DNA of 5,394 nucleotides from an uncultured Prevotellaceae bacterium (GTDB lineage: Bacteria; Bacteroidota; Bacteroidia; Bacteroidales; Bacteroidaceae): assembly GCA_945486445.1 (NCBI GenBank), contig CALYTD010000097.1, positions 1 to 5,394 of the forward strand, written 5' to 3'. Below are positions 1 to 5,394 of this stretch, in pieces; positions within the stretch are counted from its first letter, which is position 1; each line of letters starts with the position of its first letter. Below the pieces are notes generated by a model. It was not told the origin of the DNA and searched no databases. It was given only the letters and a program-made list of their open reading frames with translations. A program made the translations under genes and the position numbers.

Positions 1-100
1 GTATTGGGAACCCCGAAGCCGGCAGGCGAGGAGCACAACGTGCGACGAGGGGTGACAGAACCGCCGCCTACCGAAGCGAAAAAAACACCGCCGAGGGAAG

Positions 101-150
101 AAAAAACGCCGCCGCCCGCAGCGGGAGAGATGTCCTGCCAGCGGGCGGCG
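101..150 (-). terminator. Intrinsic terminator of the GH43-GH31 operon
   Basis: A perfect 10-bp inverted repeat lies at 110-119 and 141-150, with GC-rich arms CGCCGCCCGC and GCGGGCGGCG and a 21-nt loop. Read on the minus strand, the stem is followed after three bases by six T (106-101), and a second T run lies further on (85-79). It begins about 33 nt after the GH31 stop codon. These are the hallmarks of a Rho-independent terminator on the minus strand. The loop is longer than usual. A smaller nested palindrome (CCCGC-A-GCGGG, 115-125) could compete with it. Apart from this, positions 1-183 hold nothing I can support as a gene. Confidence 0.8.
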
Positions 151-183
151 CTGTTGTTATTCTGCCTGTGGGCAATGCTTGTA

Positions 184-2568
184 TTACATTTTCACCGTCA
201 CTTTCTTGCCGTTATATGCCACGGATTTACGTGCGCCGTCGGGCAACTGCACTATGAATGTGCGCTTCTGCAGCATTCCTTTGAAGGCTCCGCGGCGCGG
301 TAGGAGGGTGAGTGTGCGACGGTTGTCGTCCCACTTCATCGCTATCTCGGTGTAATGTCCCTTGAGATAGTTGTAGTTATCGCCCTCGTCTTCGTACAGC
401 GTGAACGTGGCATCGGCTCCGGGATATACGCGCAGCGTGATGTTATCCCATGGTTTCTCGTTGCAATACTGCATGTCCTGCCCTATTGGCAGTATGCTAC
501 CAGCCCTTACGAACAGCGGCGAGTGGTCTATCGGTGCGGCGGCCTCCATTGTCTTTCCGCCACTGTGGCGTTCTCCCGTCCAGAAGTCATACCACTCCGC
601 ACCCTGCGGAAGATACACGCTGTACGTCTTCTTCTGCCTCCAGTCCACCACCGGCCAGCCGTTGGCATACTCTGGGTTGTCGCTCTTGTCCCAGCCTGAG
701 TTCTCGTCTGTCTTCACTATCTTCTCTTTTGTGAACAGCGGATCAACCACGGGGCACACGAGGAGGCTGCGGCCGAACATGAACTCGCGGCCGTTGTTCC
801 ACGTGTTACGGTCGTCTTTGAAGTCCATCATCAGTGCTCGCATGAAGGAATCCCCCTCCTTGCTCACCTGCCAACTGTGGCTATATATGTACGGCAGCAG
901 GCGGTAACGCATCTTTACAGCACTGAGCAGCGCGTCATAGACGGGTTCTCCGGGCTTGCCGTAGTAGTACAGTTCTCTGTAAACCTCTGTTCCGTGGCTG
1001 CGCATCATGGGGCAGAAGAGGCCGAACTGCATCCACCGCACGTAGAGTTCCTGATACTGCGGGTTGCGGGTGGCGCTGTTGTCGCCGTGCCTGCGGTTGT
1101 AGGCGTTGGCGAAGAAGCCGCCTATGTCGGTGTTGACATTGGGGTTTGCGCACAGGGTATGGTTCAGGCACAGCGGCACCTGGTTGCGCAGCGTCTGCCA
1201 AGAGCTGCCCACATCGCCGCTCCACGTGTTGGCTCCATAGCGTTGCTGACCCGCGAAGAAGGAGCGTGTGAGTATGAACGGTCGCTTGAGCGAGTCGGCG
1301 GCACGCTGGTGCTGGTCAACGCCGCCCACGGTCATGAGTGAGTATGCGTTGCGCACGGAGCGCCAACTGCCCATGGAGCACGTCTCGTCGAGGTCGGATT
1401 CCTTATAGTCGCAGTGGTCGGGATCGGTGGAGTCCATCCACCATCCGTCTATGCCCATCTTGTGAAGGCGTGAAAGGTTCTGCCAATAGATGTCCCTCGC
1501 CTCCGGCGAATAGCAGTCATAGACACGCACACCGGAGGGATAGTCCTTGCGGGGAGGCCACTGTGCGAGGCCGGACTCCGGCCATGTGGAGAAGTGGAAG
1601 AGCAGTTTCTTATCCGCCAACTCCCTGTAAGGCTTTGTCATTGGACCGAAAGAGGACCATATACTGATGGAGATGCGGGCGTTGTTCTTGTGCACCTCGT
1701 CTATCATTGCCTGCGCATTGCCGAAGTCGGGGTTGATGAACTCCATGGCGTTCCATGTGTAGTTGCTGCCCCAGTACTGCCAGTCCTGTATGATTCCGTC
1801 AAAGGGTATCTTCATGTCACGGTACTTCCTCACCACTTCGAGCAGTTCGCCCTGCGTCTTGTAACGCTCGCGGCTCTGGTGGAAGCCGTAAGTCCACAGC
1901 GGAAGCATGGGCACCTGTCCCGTAAGGTGGCGCATGGCGCGTATCACGCCGTCTGCATCGCCGCCGTACATGAAGTAATAGTCCACCATCTCTCCCACCT
2001 GGCTCTCCAGCTCCAAGGTCCCGTTGTCGTTGATGGTGGTAGGTGAATAGTTGTCCCAATACACGCCGTAGCCCTTTATACTCTGGAAGAAATGGGCGAA
2101 GTCTTCGAGGTTTGACTGCTGCATCTTGCGGTGTTCCCCGCGCAGGTTCATCTTCCCGTTCTGCATCATGCCTATGCCGTATATCGGTTCTTCCTTGTCA
2201 AGGGCGAACGCCTGCCTTACCCTGTACCTGCTTTTGTCCACCCCTTCCGTGATGGGTGTGAAGGCATGACCGCCTTCCGACATAAGTTTCGTGCCGCCAC
2301 GGGTGGCGAAGGAGACCGTCTGCGTGGCCTTGTCAACGGTCACGGTCAGTGCCTTTGTCTTATATGTCACGGTGTTTCCGTCGTCTTTCACCGCCACCGC
2401 CACTTTCTGCGGCGCTGCCGTGACCACAAGACTCTGTTTGTTCACGTCATTGCCGCCTGCCGTCTTGGTGACGCGGACAATGGAGGGAGTAAAGAATTCC
2501 AGCTTCTGCGCCGTGGCGTAAAGGGTGCACGTCATGGCGAGGATGAGTGATGATAGTGTTCTTTTCAT
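184..2568 (-). CDS. GH31 family alpha-glycosidase, alpha-xylosidase/alpha-glucosidase type, secreted
   Basis: This is a complete 794-residue glycoside hydrolase of family GH31, a retaining enzyme that cleaves alpha-linked xylose or glucose from the non-reducing end of oligosaccharides. Residues 1-20 form a type I signal peptide (cut ATA|Q21), so it should work in the periplasm or at the outer membrane. An N-terminal beta-sandwich (about 25-215) precedes the TIM barrel (about 220-560). In the barrel I see QDWQYWG (261-267), the nucleophile motif GWWMDSTDPD with Asp379, the acid/base motif WSGDVGSSW with Asp452, NTDIGGF, and RSHG (523-526). C-terminal beta domains follow, with a DUF5110-like stretch (about 710-755, LYEDEGD). 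There is no obvious PA14 insert of the kind found in some xyloglucan alpha-xylosidases. The motifs resemble Bacteroidota alpha-xylosidases, but alpha-glucosidase activity is not excluded. It is the second gene of an operon, 25 bp after GH43. No Shine-Dalgarno is seen before the ATG, which is normal for the phylum. Confidence 0.95.
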   Translation of the reverse strand: MKRTLSSLILAMTCTLYATAQKLEFFTPSIVRVTKTAGGNDVNKQSLVVTAAPQKVAVAVKDDGNTVTYKTKALTVTVDKATQTVSFATRGGTKLMSEGGHAFTPITEGVDKSRYRVRQAFALDKEEPIYGIGMMQNGKMNLRGEHRKMQQSNLEDFAHFFQSIKGYGVYWDNYSPTTINDNGTLELESQVGEMVDYYFMYGGDADGVIRAMRHLTGQVPMLPLWTYGFHQSRERYKTQGELLEVVRKYRDMKIPFDGIIQDWQYWGSNYTWNAMEFINPDFGNAQAMIDEVHKNNARISISIWSSFGPMTKPYRELADKKLLFHFSTWPESGLAQWPPRKDYPSGVRVYDCYSPEARDIYWQNLSRLHKMGIDGWWMDSTDPDHCDYKESDLDETCSMGSWRSVRNAYSLMTVGGVDQHQRAADSLKRPFILTRSFFAGQQRYGANTWSGDVGSSWQTLRNQVPLCLNHTLCANPNVNTDIGGFFANAYNRRHGDNSATRNPQYQELYVRWMQFGLFCPMMRSHGTEVYRELYYYGKPGEPVYDALLSAVKMRYRLLPYIYSHSWQVSKEGDSFMRALMMDFKDDRNTWNNGREFMFGRSLLVCPVVDPLFTKEKIVKTDENSGWDKSDNPEYANGWPVVDWRQKKTYSVYLPQGAEWYDFWTGERHSGGKTMEAAAPIDHSPLFVRAGSILPIGQDMQYCNEKPWDNITLRVYPGADATFTLYEDEGDNYNYLKGHYTEIAMKWDDNRRTLTLLPRRGAFKGMLQKRTFIVQLPDGARKSVAYNGKKVTVKM

Positions 2569-2593
2569 GTCCGTTATGTTTAGGATAGTTGTC

Positions 2594-3970
2594 TTACTGC
2601 TTCTTCACCTGCCACCAGTCAAAGTTGAAGAGGTTTCTTTTCTGCCATGCGTTGCCTTTGAACACGAGGTAAAGGTCATGTACTCCCGCCGCGCCTTTCA
2701 GCTTGCAGGAGAACTCCCTGTACTTGAACCGGGTGTTGGTAACGGCCAGCGTACCGGCCAGCTTGCCGTCCGGAGCGTCGAGACGCACCTCTATCGTGCC
2801 GCCGTAAAGCTGCGCCGAGCATGAGGCCGTGAACGACGCCGCCCCGCTTCCGAAGTCAACGCCCTTGACAAGGATATATTCCCCGTCGTCAATGTCGGTC
2901 ACGAAGAGCGTGGGATTCCACGGACCGGAGGGGTTCTGGCGTGTGGTCTTCAGGCCGTAGCCCCATGCCATGGTCTCGGCCTCCACGCGCCGGTACGGGT
3001 TGAACGTCCCCACCTGCTCCAGTTTGCAGTGGAGGAAGTACGGCAGTTCCTTGATTGTGCCGTCACTATTGTACTCCATCTCCGCGGCAGACACCGACCT
3101 CCGCTCGGCATGGCGGCCGGTCTCCATGCGGAAGATGTCATAGTTGAGCCCGAAACAGTATGACTTGCCCTTGTATTCGATGATGCCCGGATGGTTTCCG
3201 CGTGTCTGCGGCGTGTGGTTCATTATGTGCCCTTTATACTCCCACGGCCCTGTCGGCGTGTCGCTCATGGCATATCCTATGCCTTCCGGGCAACAGGTGG
3301 AGGCGAAGGCGAGGTAGTATTTCTTCTCGCCCTTGGCGTTTTTCCTGCTCCAAAGCCACGGGCCTTCCTGATAGTCCTTTATTTTCGGCAGCTGAACGAT
3401 GTCGCCCGAGTAGGAAATCATGTCCTCATTGAGCTTCACGTAATACACGTTCGGGTTGCCCCAGTACATGTATGCCTGCCCGTCATCGTCTATCCACACG
3501 GTGGGGTCAATGTCATCCCAGTGCTCTTTCTGCCATACGAGCGGCTTGCCCAGGGGGTCTTTGAAAGGTCCGAAGGGCGAGTCCGCCACAAGCACGCCTA
3601 TGCCGTGGCCGTGGATGGGGCAGTACATATACCACTTGCCGTTGCGTTCCACGACCTGCTCCGCCCATGCGCCGTTGTCGCCCTTATACCATTTGAAGTC
3701 CTTGAGCGATGCCACGGCACCGTGGTCCTGCCAGTTCACCATGTCGGTGGAGGTGTAGAGCAGCCAGTCCTTCATCTTGAAGCCCTCGGCGTCGTCCTCA
3801 TCGTGGGTGGTGTATAGATAGACCGTGTCACCGTGCACGTATGGCGCGGGGTCTGCCGTGTAGCTGGTCTGGATAATGGGCATGTTCAGTTCCTGCCTCT
3901 GTTGGGCAGCCGCCGCCGAACACATAGCGGTGAAAAGGAGTGACAGTGTTGTCTTTTTCTTAATCTTCAT
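2594..3970 (-). CDS. GH43 family glycosidase with C-terminal CBM6-like domain, secreted
   Basis: This is a complete 458-residue inverting glycosidase of family GH43. Members remove alpha-L-arabinofuranosyl or beta-xylosyl units from arabinoxylan, xyloglucan or arabinan. Residues 1-22 are a signal peptide (Lys-rich start, hydrophobic core, cut AAA|Q23), placing it in the periplasm. The five-bladed propeller (about 30-320) shows the expected catalytic acids: general base Asp40 (TADPAPY), pKa-tuning Asp155 (DIDPTVW) and general acid Glu202 (QEGPW). It also has the RGNHPG motif with His260. Residues about 328-458 match a CBM6-type beta-sandwich: it opens with RVEAE, has GVDFGSGA, and ends NLFNFDWW, a layout known from arabinoxylan arabinofuranohydrolases. 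The usual Trp pair of the CBM6 'TGxWxxW' stretch is replaced by TRFKYREF. It is the first gene of the operon with GH31. A C-rich heptamer array sits 23 bp before its ATG. The exact substrate cannot be read from the sequence. Confidence 0.93.
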   Translation of the reverse strand: MKIKKKTTLSLLFTAMCSAAAAQQRQELNMPIIQTSYTADPAPYVHGDTVYLYTTHDEDDAEGFKMKDWLLYTSTDMVNWQDHGAVASLKDFKWYKGDNGAWAEQVVERNGKWYMYCPIHGHGIGVLVADSPFGPFKDPLGKPLVWQKEHWDDIDPTVWIDDDGQAYMYWGNPNVYYVKLNEDMISYSGDIVQLPKIKDYQEGPWLWSRKNAKGEKKYYLAFASTCCPEGIGYAMSDTPTGPWEYKGHIMNHTPQTRGNHPGIIEYKGKSYCFGLNYDIFRMETGRHAERRSVSAAEMEYNSDGTIKELPYFLHCKLEQVGTFNPYRRVEAETMAWGYGLKTTRQNPSGPWNPTLFVTDIDDGEYILVKGVDFGSGAASFTASCSAQLYGGTIEVRLDAPDGKLAGTLAVTNTRFKYREFSCKLKGAAGVHDLYLVFKGNAWQKRNLFNFDWWQVKKQ

Positions 3971-3993
3971 AACGTGTCTTGTGGATGTTTTTT

Positions 3994-4080
3994 GGAGGTG
4001 GGAGGTGGGAGGTGGGAGGTTTTAGGTTGGAGGTTGTAGGTTTTAGGTTGGGGGTTGGGGGGTGTAGGTTTTAGGTTGGT
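3994..4080. repeat. G-rich heptamer tandem repeat array in the GH43 leader
   Basis: Twelve consecutive 7-bp units keep perfect register from 3994 to 4077, followed by a partial GGT. In order they are GGAGGTG three times, GGAGGTT, TTAGGTT, GGAGGTT, GTAGGTT, TTAGGTT, GGGGGTT, GGGGGGT, GTAGGTT and TTAGGTT. Ten of the twelve contain AGGT. There is higher-order structure too: the 16-mer GTAGGTTTTAGGTTGG occurs at 4036 and 4064, and a near copy (GGAGGTTTTAGGTTGG) at 4015. The array ends 23 bp before the GH43 start codon. In the GH43 mRNA it would read as C- and A-rich sequence of the ACCTCCC/AACCTAA type. Its function is unknown. The plus strand has several GG/GGG tracts able to form a quadruplex. 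Confidence 0.9.
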
Positions 4081-4128
4081 AAGCCCCGAAGGGGCGACAG
4101 AGACGGGCTCTGGGTGCAGGCAACGCCT
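4081..4128 (-). repeat. Tandem small hairpins with a UUCG loop, possibly a dispersed intergenic repeat
   Basis: Two short inverted repeats stand next to each other in the leader between HU and GH43. The first is GCCCC-GAA-GGGGC at 4083-4095. On the minus strand it reads GCCCCTTCGGGGC, that is, a GCCC/GGGC stem closed by the very stable C(UUCG)G tetraloop. The second is AGGC-AAC-GCCT at 4118-4128. No T tract follows either one on the minus strand, so they do not look like terminators. The GCCCCTTCGGGGC core resembles intergenic repeats I recall from Bacteroidota genomes. That is recollection only, since copy number cannot be checked here. Confidence 0.5.
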
Positions 4129-4159
4129 ATGAAACGTGCCGGGAGATGATGGCTGAACG

Positions 4160-4203
4160 ACAACAAACCACCTCCACTGCCCTACTGGAACAGCGGAGAT
4201 GGC
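4160..4203 (-). terminator. Probable intrinsic terminator of the HU gene
   Basis: Arms at 4168-4179 and 4191-4202 can form a 12-bp RNA stem on the minus strand, with ten Watson-Crick and two G-U pairs. Further G-U and G-C pairs toward the loop (4180-4182 with 4188-4190) extend it to about 15 bp with a 5-nt loop. The sequence after the stem reads TTTGTTGT on the minus strand (4167-4160), a moderate U-rich tract. The stem starts about 30 nt after the HU stop codon. On the plus strand the two G-U positions become C-A mismatches, so the structure favours minus-strand RNA. The interrupted T tract suggests incomplete termination is possible. Confidence 0.6.
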
Positions 4204-4232
4204 TTGTCATATAAGAAGTTATTTCTTCCGAC

Positions 4233-4493
4233 TTAGATAAGAGATGCACCAGCCTTGAACTTTGCCACCTTCTTTGCGGCAATCTCAATAGTCTCCTTTG
4301 TCCTTGGGTTGATGCCCTGACGTGCTGGACGCTCCGTTACGGAGAATGTGCCAAAGCCGATGAGGGCAACGGACTCGTTTGCTGCAAGAGCCTCCTTTAT
4401 TGACTCAAGAGTTGCCTCAAGTGCCTTCTTGCTATCTGCCTGAGAAAGACCGGCCTTCTCTGAGATCTTCTTTACCAATTCTGTTTTGTTCAT
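4233..4493 (-). CDS. HU-family DNA-binding protein
   Basis: This complete 86-residue protein belongs to the HU/IHF family of nucleoid proteins, which bind DNA as dimers, bend it and help compact the chromosome. The whole chain is one HU fold. Helices lie at about 3-38 (MNKTELVKKISEKAGLS, then an Ala/Lys-rich helix), followed by the GFGTF turn (46-50). The DNA-binding beta-arm contains RQGINPRTKE (59-68), with the intercalating Pro63 typical of the family. A final helix ends FKAGASLI. The C-terminus is a few residues shorter than the usual 90 (GKALKDAVN-type end), but the fold is intact. The ATG at 4493-4491 is fixed by the conserved MNKTEL start. The gene has its own strong promoter on the AT-rich side and a likely terminator downstream, so it is probably monocistronic. 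It is divergent from the rhomboid gene. Confidence 0.95.
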   Translation of the reverse strand: MNKTELVKKISEKAGLSQADSKKALEATLESIKEALAANESVALIGFGTFSVTERPARQGINPRTKETIEIAAKKVAKFKAGASLI

Positions 4494-4521
4494 TGTGTAA
4501 TTAGGAATTAAATCGTTTATT

Positions 4522-4557
4522 AATAGTAGATTCTGATAATAAATAGTAGATTTCGAT
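4522..4557. repeat. Direct repeat pair over the HU transcription start and leader
   Basis: Two 16-bp copies, AATAGTAGATTCTGAT (4522-4537) and AATAGTAGATTTCGAT (4542-4557), share 14 of 16 bases, including an exact 11-mer. They are offset by 20 bp, close to two helical turns. The copy at 4542-4557 lies right after the HU -7 box and should cover the transcription start. The other lies in the untranslated leader. Placement and spacing suggest a protein binding site or a leader RNA element, but the partner is unknown. Confidence 0.75.
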
Positions 4558-4558
4558 G

Positions 4559-4589
4559 CAAAGTTAAGATTTTACTTTGATTATACAAA
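4559..4589 (-). promoter_or_regulatory. HU promoter, Bacteroidota sigma-ABfr (primary sigma) type
   Basis: On the minus strand the -7 box is TAACTTTG (4566-4559), a full match to the Bacteroidota consensus TAnnTTTG. The -33 element TTTG lies at 4589-4586. The spacer is 19 bp, the spacing expected for the phylum's primary sigma factor. Transcription should start near 4552-4555, giving an HU leader of about 60 nt that carries the 20-bp-spaced direct repeat. Confidence 0.85.
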
Positions 4590-4591
4590 CT

Positions 4592-4615
4592 TTTTCATTA
4601 AATATTTTATGAAAA
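4592..4615. promoter_or_regulatory. AT-rich inverted repeat between the divergent promoters
   Basis: TTTTCAT (4592-4598) and ATGAAAA (4609-4615) form a perfect 7-bp inverted repeat with a 10-bp spacer. It sits just upstream of the HU -33 element and about 70 bp before the rhomboid -7 box. It could be an operator or an UP-like AT-rich element. In such AT-rich DNA a chance dyad of this size is quite possible. Confidence 0.3.
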
Positions 4616-4681
4616 TCCTTAAAAAAGATAGTTTTTTACGCTAATTTATCAGTATGAGAAAGCTTTTTGCTTCTTTTTTCG

Positions 4682-4689
4682 TACTTTTG
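4682..4689 (+). promoter_or_regulatory. -7 box of the rhomboid gene promoter
   Basis: TACTTTTG matches the Bacteroidota -7 consensus TAnnTTTG and is followed by CA, a common context. It lies 70 bp before the rhomboid ATG, implying a leader of roughly 60-65 nt. No good -33 TTTG is found about 19 bp upstream. The nearest TTTG (4666-4669) is only 12 bp away, so the -33 part is weak or absent. Confidence 0.6.
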
Positions 4690-4759
4690 CAGACGATTCA
4701 TCATCACGGCATCACAAACGCCCGATAATCACAGTTTTAACTTCAAAAGACAGCAGATT

Positions 4760-5394
4760 ATGCGTATCATACCACCCATAACAAAGAACCTGCTCATCAT
4801 TAACGGCATCTGTTACCTCGCATATATAGTGCTGGCAGGAAGGGGAGTGAACCTCAATTCGCTCTTCGGCCTGCACTACGTACAGGCCTCAGAGTTCTAC
4901 ATCTACCAGTTAGTGACATATATGTTCATGCACGCCTCGTTCATGCACCTGTTCTTCAACATGTTCGCACTGTGGATGTTCGGTGGCGTGATAGAGCGTA
5001 CCTTCGGCGCAAAACGCTTCCTGACATACTATTTCGTATGCGGACTGGGTGCGGCCCTGTGCCAGGAACTGTCCCAGGCGGCAATGGTCTATTCTCTTGT
5101 AGCTGAGCAGGGAGGGACACTGAGCGACCTGCTGCACCTGTCGCCCCTTGACCGCACGGCACTGAACGGCATGACTACCGTAGGCGCGTCGGGCTGCATA
5201 TACGGCATCTTGCTGGCCTTCGGCATGACGTTCCCGGAGGAGAGGATGTTTATCTTCCCGCTGCCAATTCCTATCAAGGCGAAATGGTTTGTGTGCGGAT
5301 ACATAGCCATAGAACTGTTCATGGCACTGTCACAGCAGAGCGACGGCGTGGCACACGTAGCACACCTCGGAGGTATGCTATTCGGTTACCTGCT
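4760..5394 (+). CDS. Rhomboid family intramembrane serine protease, partial at 3' end
   Basis: The first 211 codons of a rhomboid protease are present, and the reading frame runs off the window without a stop. Rhomboids sit in the inner membrane and cut substrate transmembrane segments. Hydrophobic segments fall at about 10-26, 51-75, 86-105, 141-157, 175-193 and from 196 on, fitting the six-helix core. The catalytic dyad is visible: Ser144 in GASGCIYG (the GxSG motif) and His202 in AHLGG. The HLFFN motif (His63, Asn67) supplies oxyanion-hole residues, and FGGVIERTFGAKRF follows TM2. A soluble insert of about 30 residues (108-139) separates the third and fourth helices. The start at MRIIPPITKNLL is the first ATG after the -7 box and gives the expected short N-terminus. 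No Shine-Dalgarno is seen. It is divergent from HU. Any partner gene downstream lies outside the window, and substrates cannot be inferred. Confidence 0.95.
   Translation, partial: MRIIPPITKNLLIINGICYLAYIVLAGRGVNLNSLFGLHYVQASEFYIYQLVTYMFMHASFMHLFFNMFALWMFGGVIERTFGAKRFLTYYFVCGLGAALCQELSQAAMVYSLVAEQGGTLSDLLHLSPLDRTALNGMTTVGASGCIYGILLAFGMTFPEERMFIFPLPIPIKAKWFVCGYIAIELFMALSQQSDGVAHVAHLGGMLFGYL

Noticed and set aside
4..303. 99-codon plus-strand open frame, rich in Pro, Lys and Glu at its start
   Set aside because: It runs through the operon terminator and into the antisense of the GH31 C-terminus. It has no promoter and no recognisable domain, and its frame stays open because of the GC-rich antisense codons.
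401..907. 168-codon plus-strand open frame opposite GH31
   Set aside because: Antisense shadow of a well-conserved GH31 gene, with no promoter or coding signals of its own.
3191..3817. 208-codon plus-strand open frame opposite the GH43 gene
   Set aside because: It lies wholly inside a GH43 gene with intact catalytic motifs. Its translation has no family features, so it is a shadow frame.
3994..4080. CRISPR array
   Set aside because: The units are contiguous 7-mers with no unique spacers and no cas genes nearby.
4213..4227. AAGAA/TTCTT hairpin just after the HU stop codon
   Set aside because: A 5-bp AT-rich stem with no T tract on the minus strand. The stronger hairpin at 4168-4202 is the better terminator.
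4658..4679. Terminator-like AAGC-TTTTT-GCTT hairpin followed by six T on the plus strand
   Set aside because: The stem is only 4 bp and no plus-strand gene lies upstream. The T-rich run more likely belongs to the rhomboid promoter region.

Overview
The window looks like chromosomal DNA of a Bacteroidota species, most likely a Prevotella-type gut or rumen bacterium. This rests on three things seen in the sequence. Two promoters match the Bacteroidota -7 consensus TAnnTTTG. The genes have no Shine-Dalgarno sequence. Both secreted enzymes have signal peptides predicted to cleave just before a Gln. The genus itself is an inference.

Layout, left to right. Positions 1-183 hold no convincing gene, only a strong intrinsic terminator (minus strand) that closes the operon to its right. 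Positions 184-3970 (minus strand) form a two-gene operon: a GH43 glycosidase with a C-terminal CBM6-like domain (upstream, 2594-3970), then a GH31 alpha-xylosidase/alpha-glucosidase-type enzyme (184-2568). They are 25 bp apart and both have type I signal peptides. Positions 3971-4232 are an unusual leader or intergenic stretch. It contains a 12-unit G-rich heptamer array just before the GH43 start, a UUCG-loop hairpin, and a probable terminator for the next gene. Positions 4233-4493 (minus) encode a short HU-family nucleoid protein. Positions 4494-4759 are an AT-rich divergent promoter region with a very good HU promoter, a 20-bp-spaced direct repeat over the HU start site, and a -7 box for the rightward gene. 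Positions 4760-5394 (plus) encode a rhomboid intramembrane serine protease, cut by the window edge.

How the genes work together. GH43 and GH31 probably act in the periplasm on oligosaccharides from plant hemicellulose. GH43 would remove arabinofuranosyl or xylosyl units and GH31 would remove alpha-linked xylose or glucose. No SusC/SusD pair, transporter or sensor is in the window, so this is either one end of a larger polysaccharide locus or a stand-alone pair. HU and rhomboid look like housekeeping genes that share a divergent control region.

I do not see a clearly new multi-gene system. The least explained parts are the heptamer array and hairpins ahead of the GH43 gene, and the direct repeat at the HU start site.
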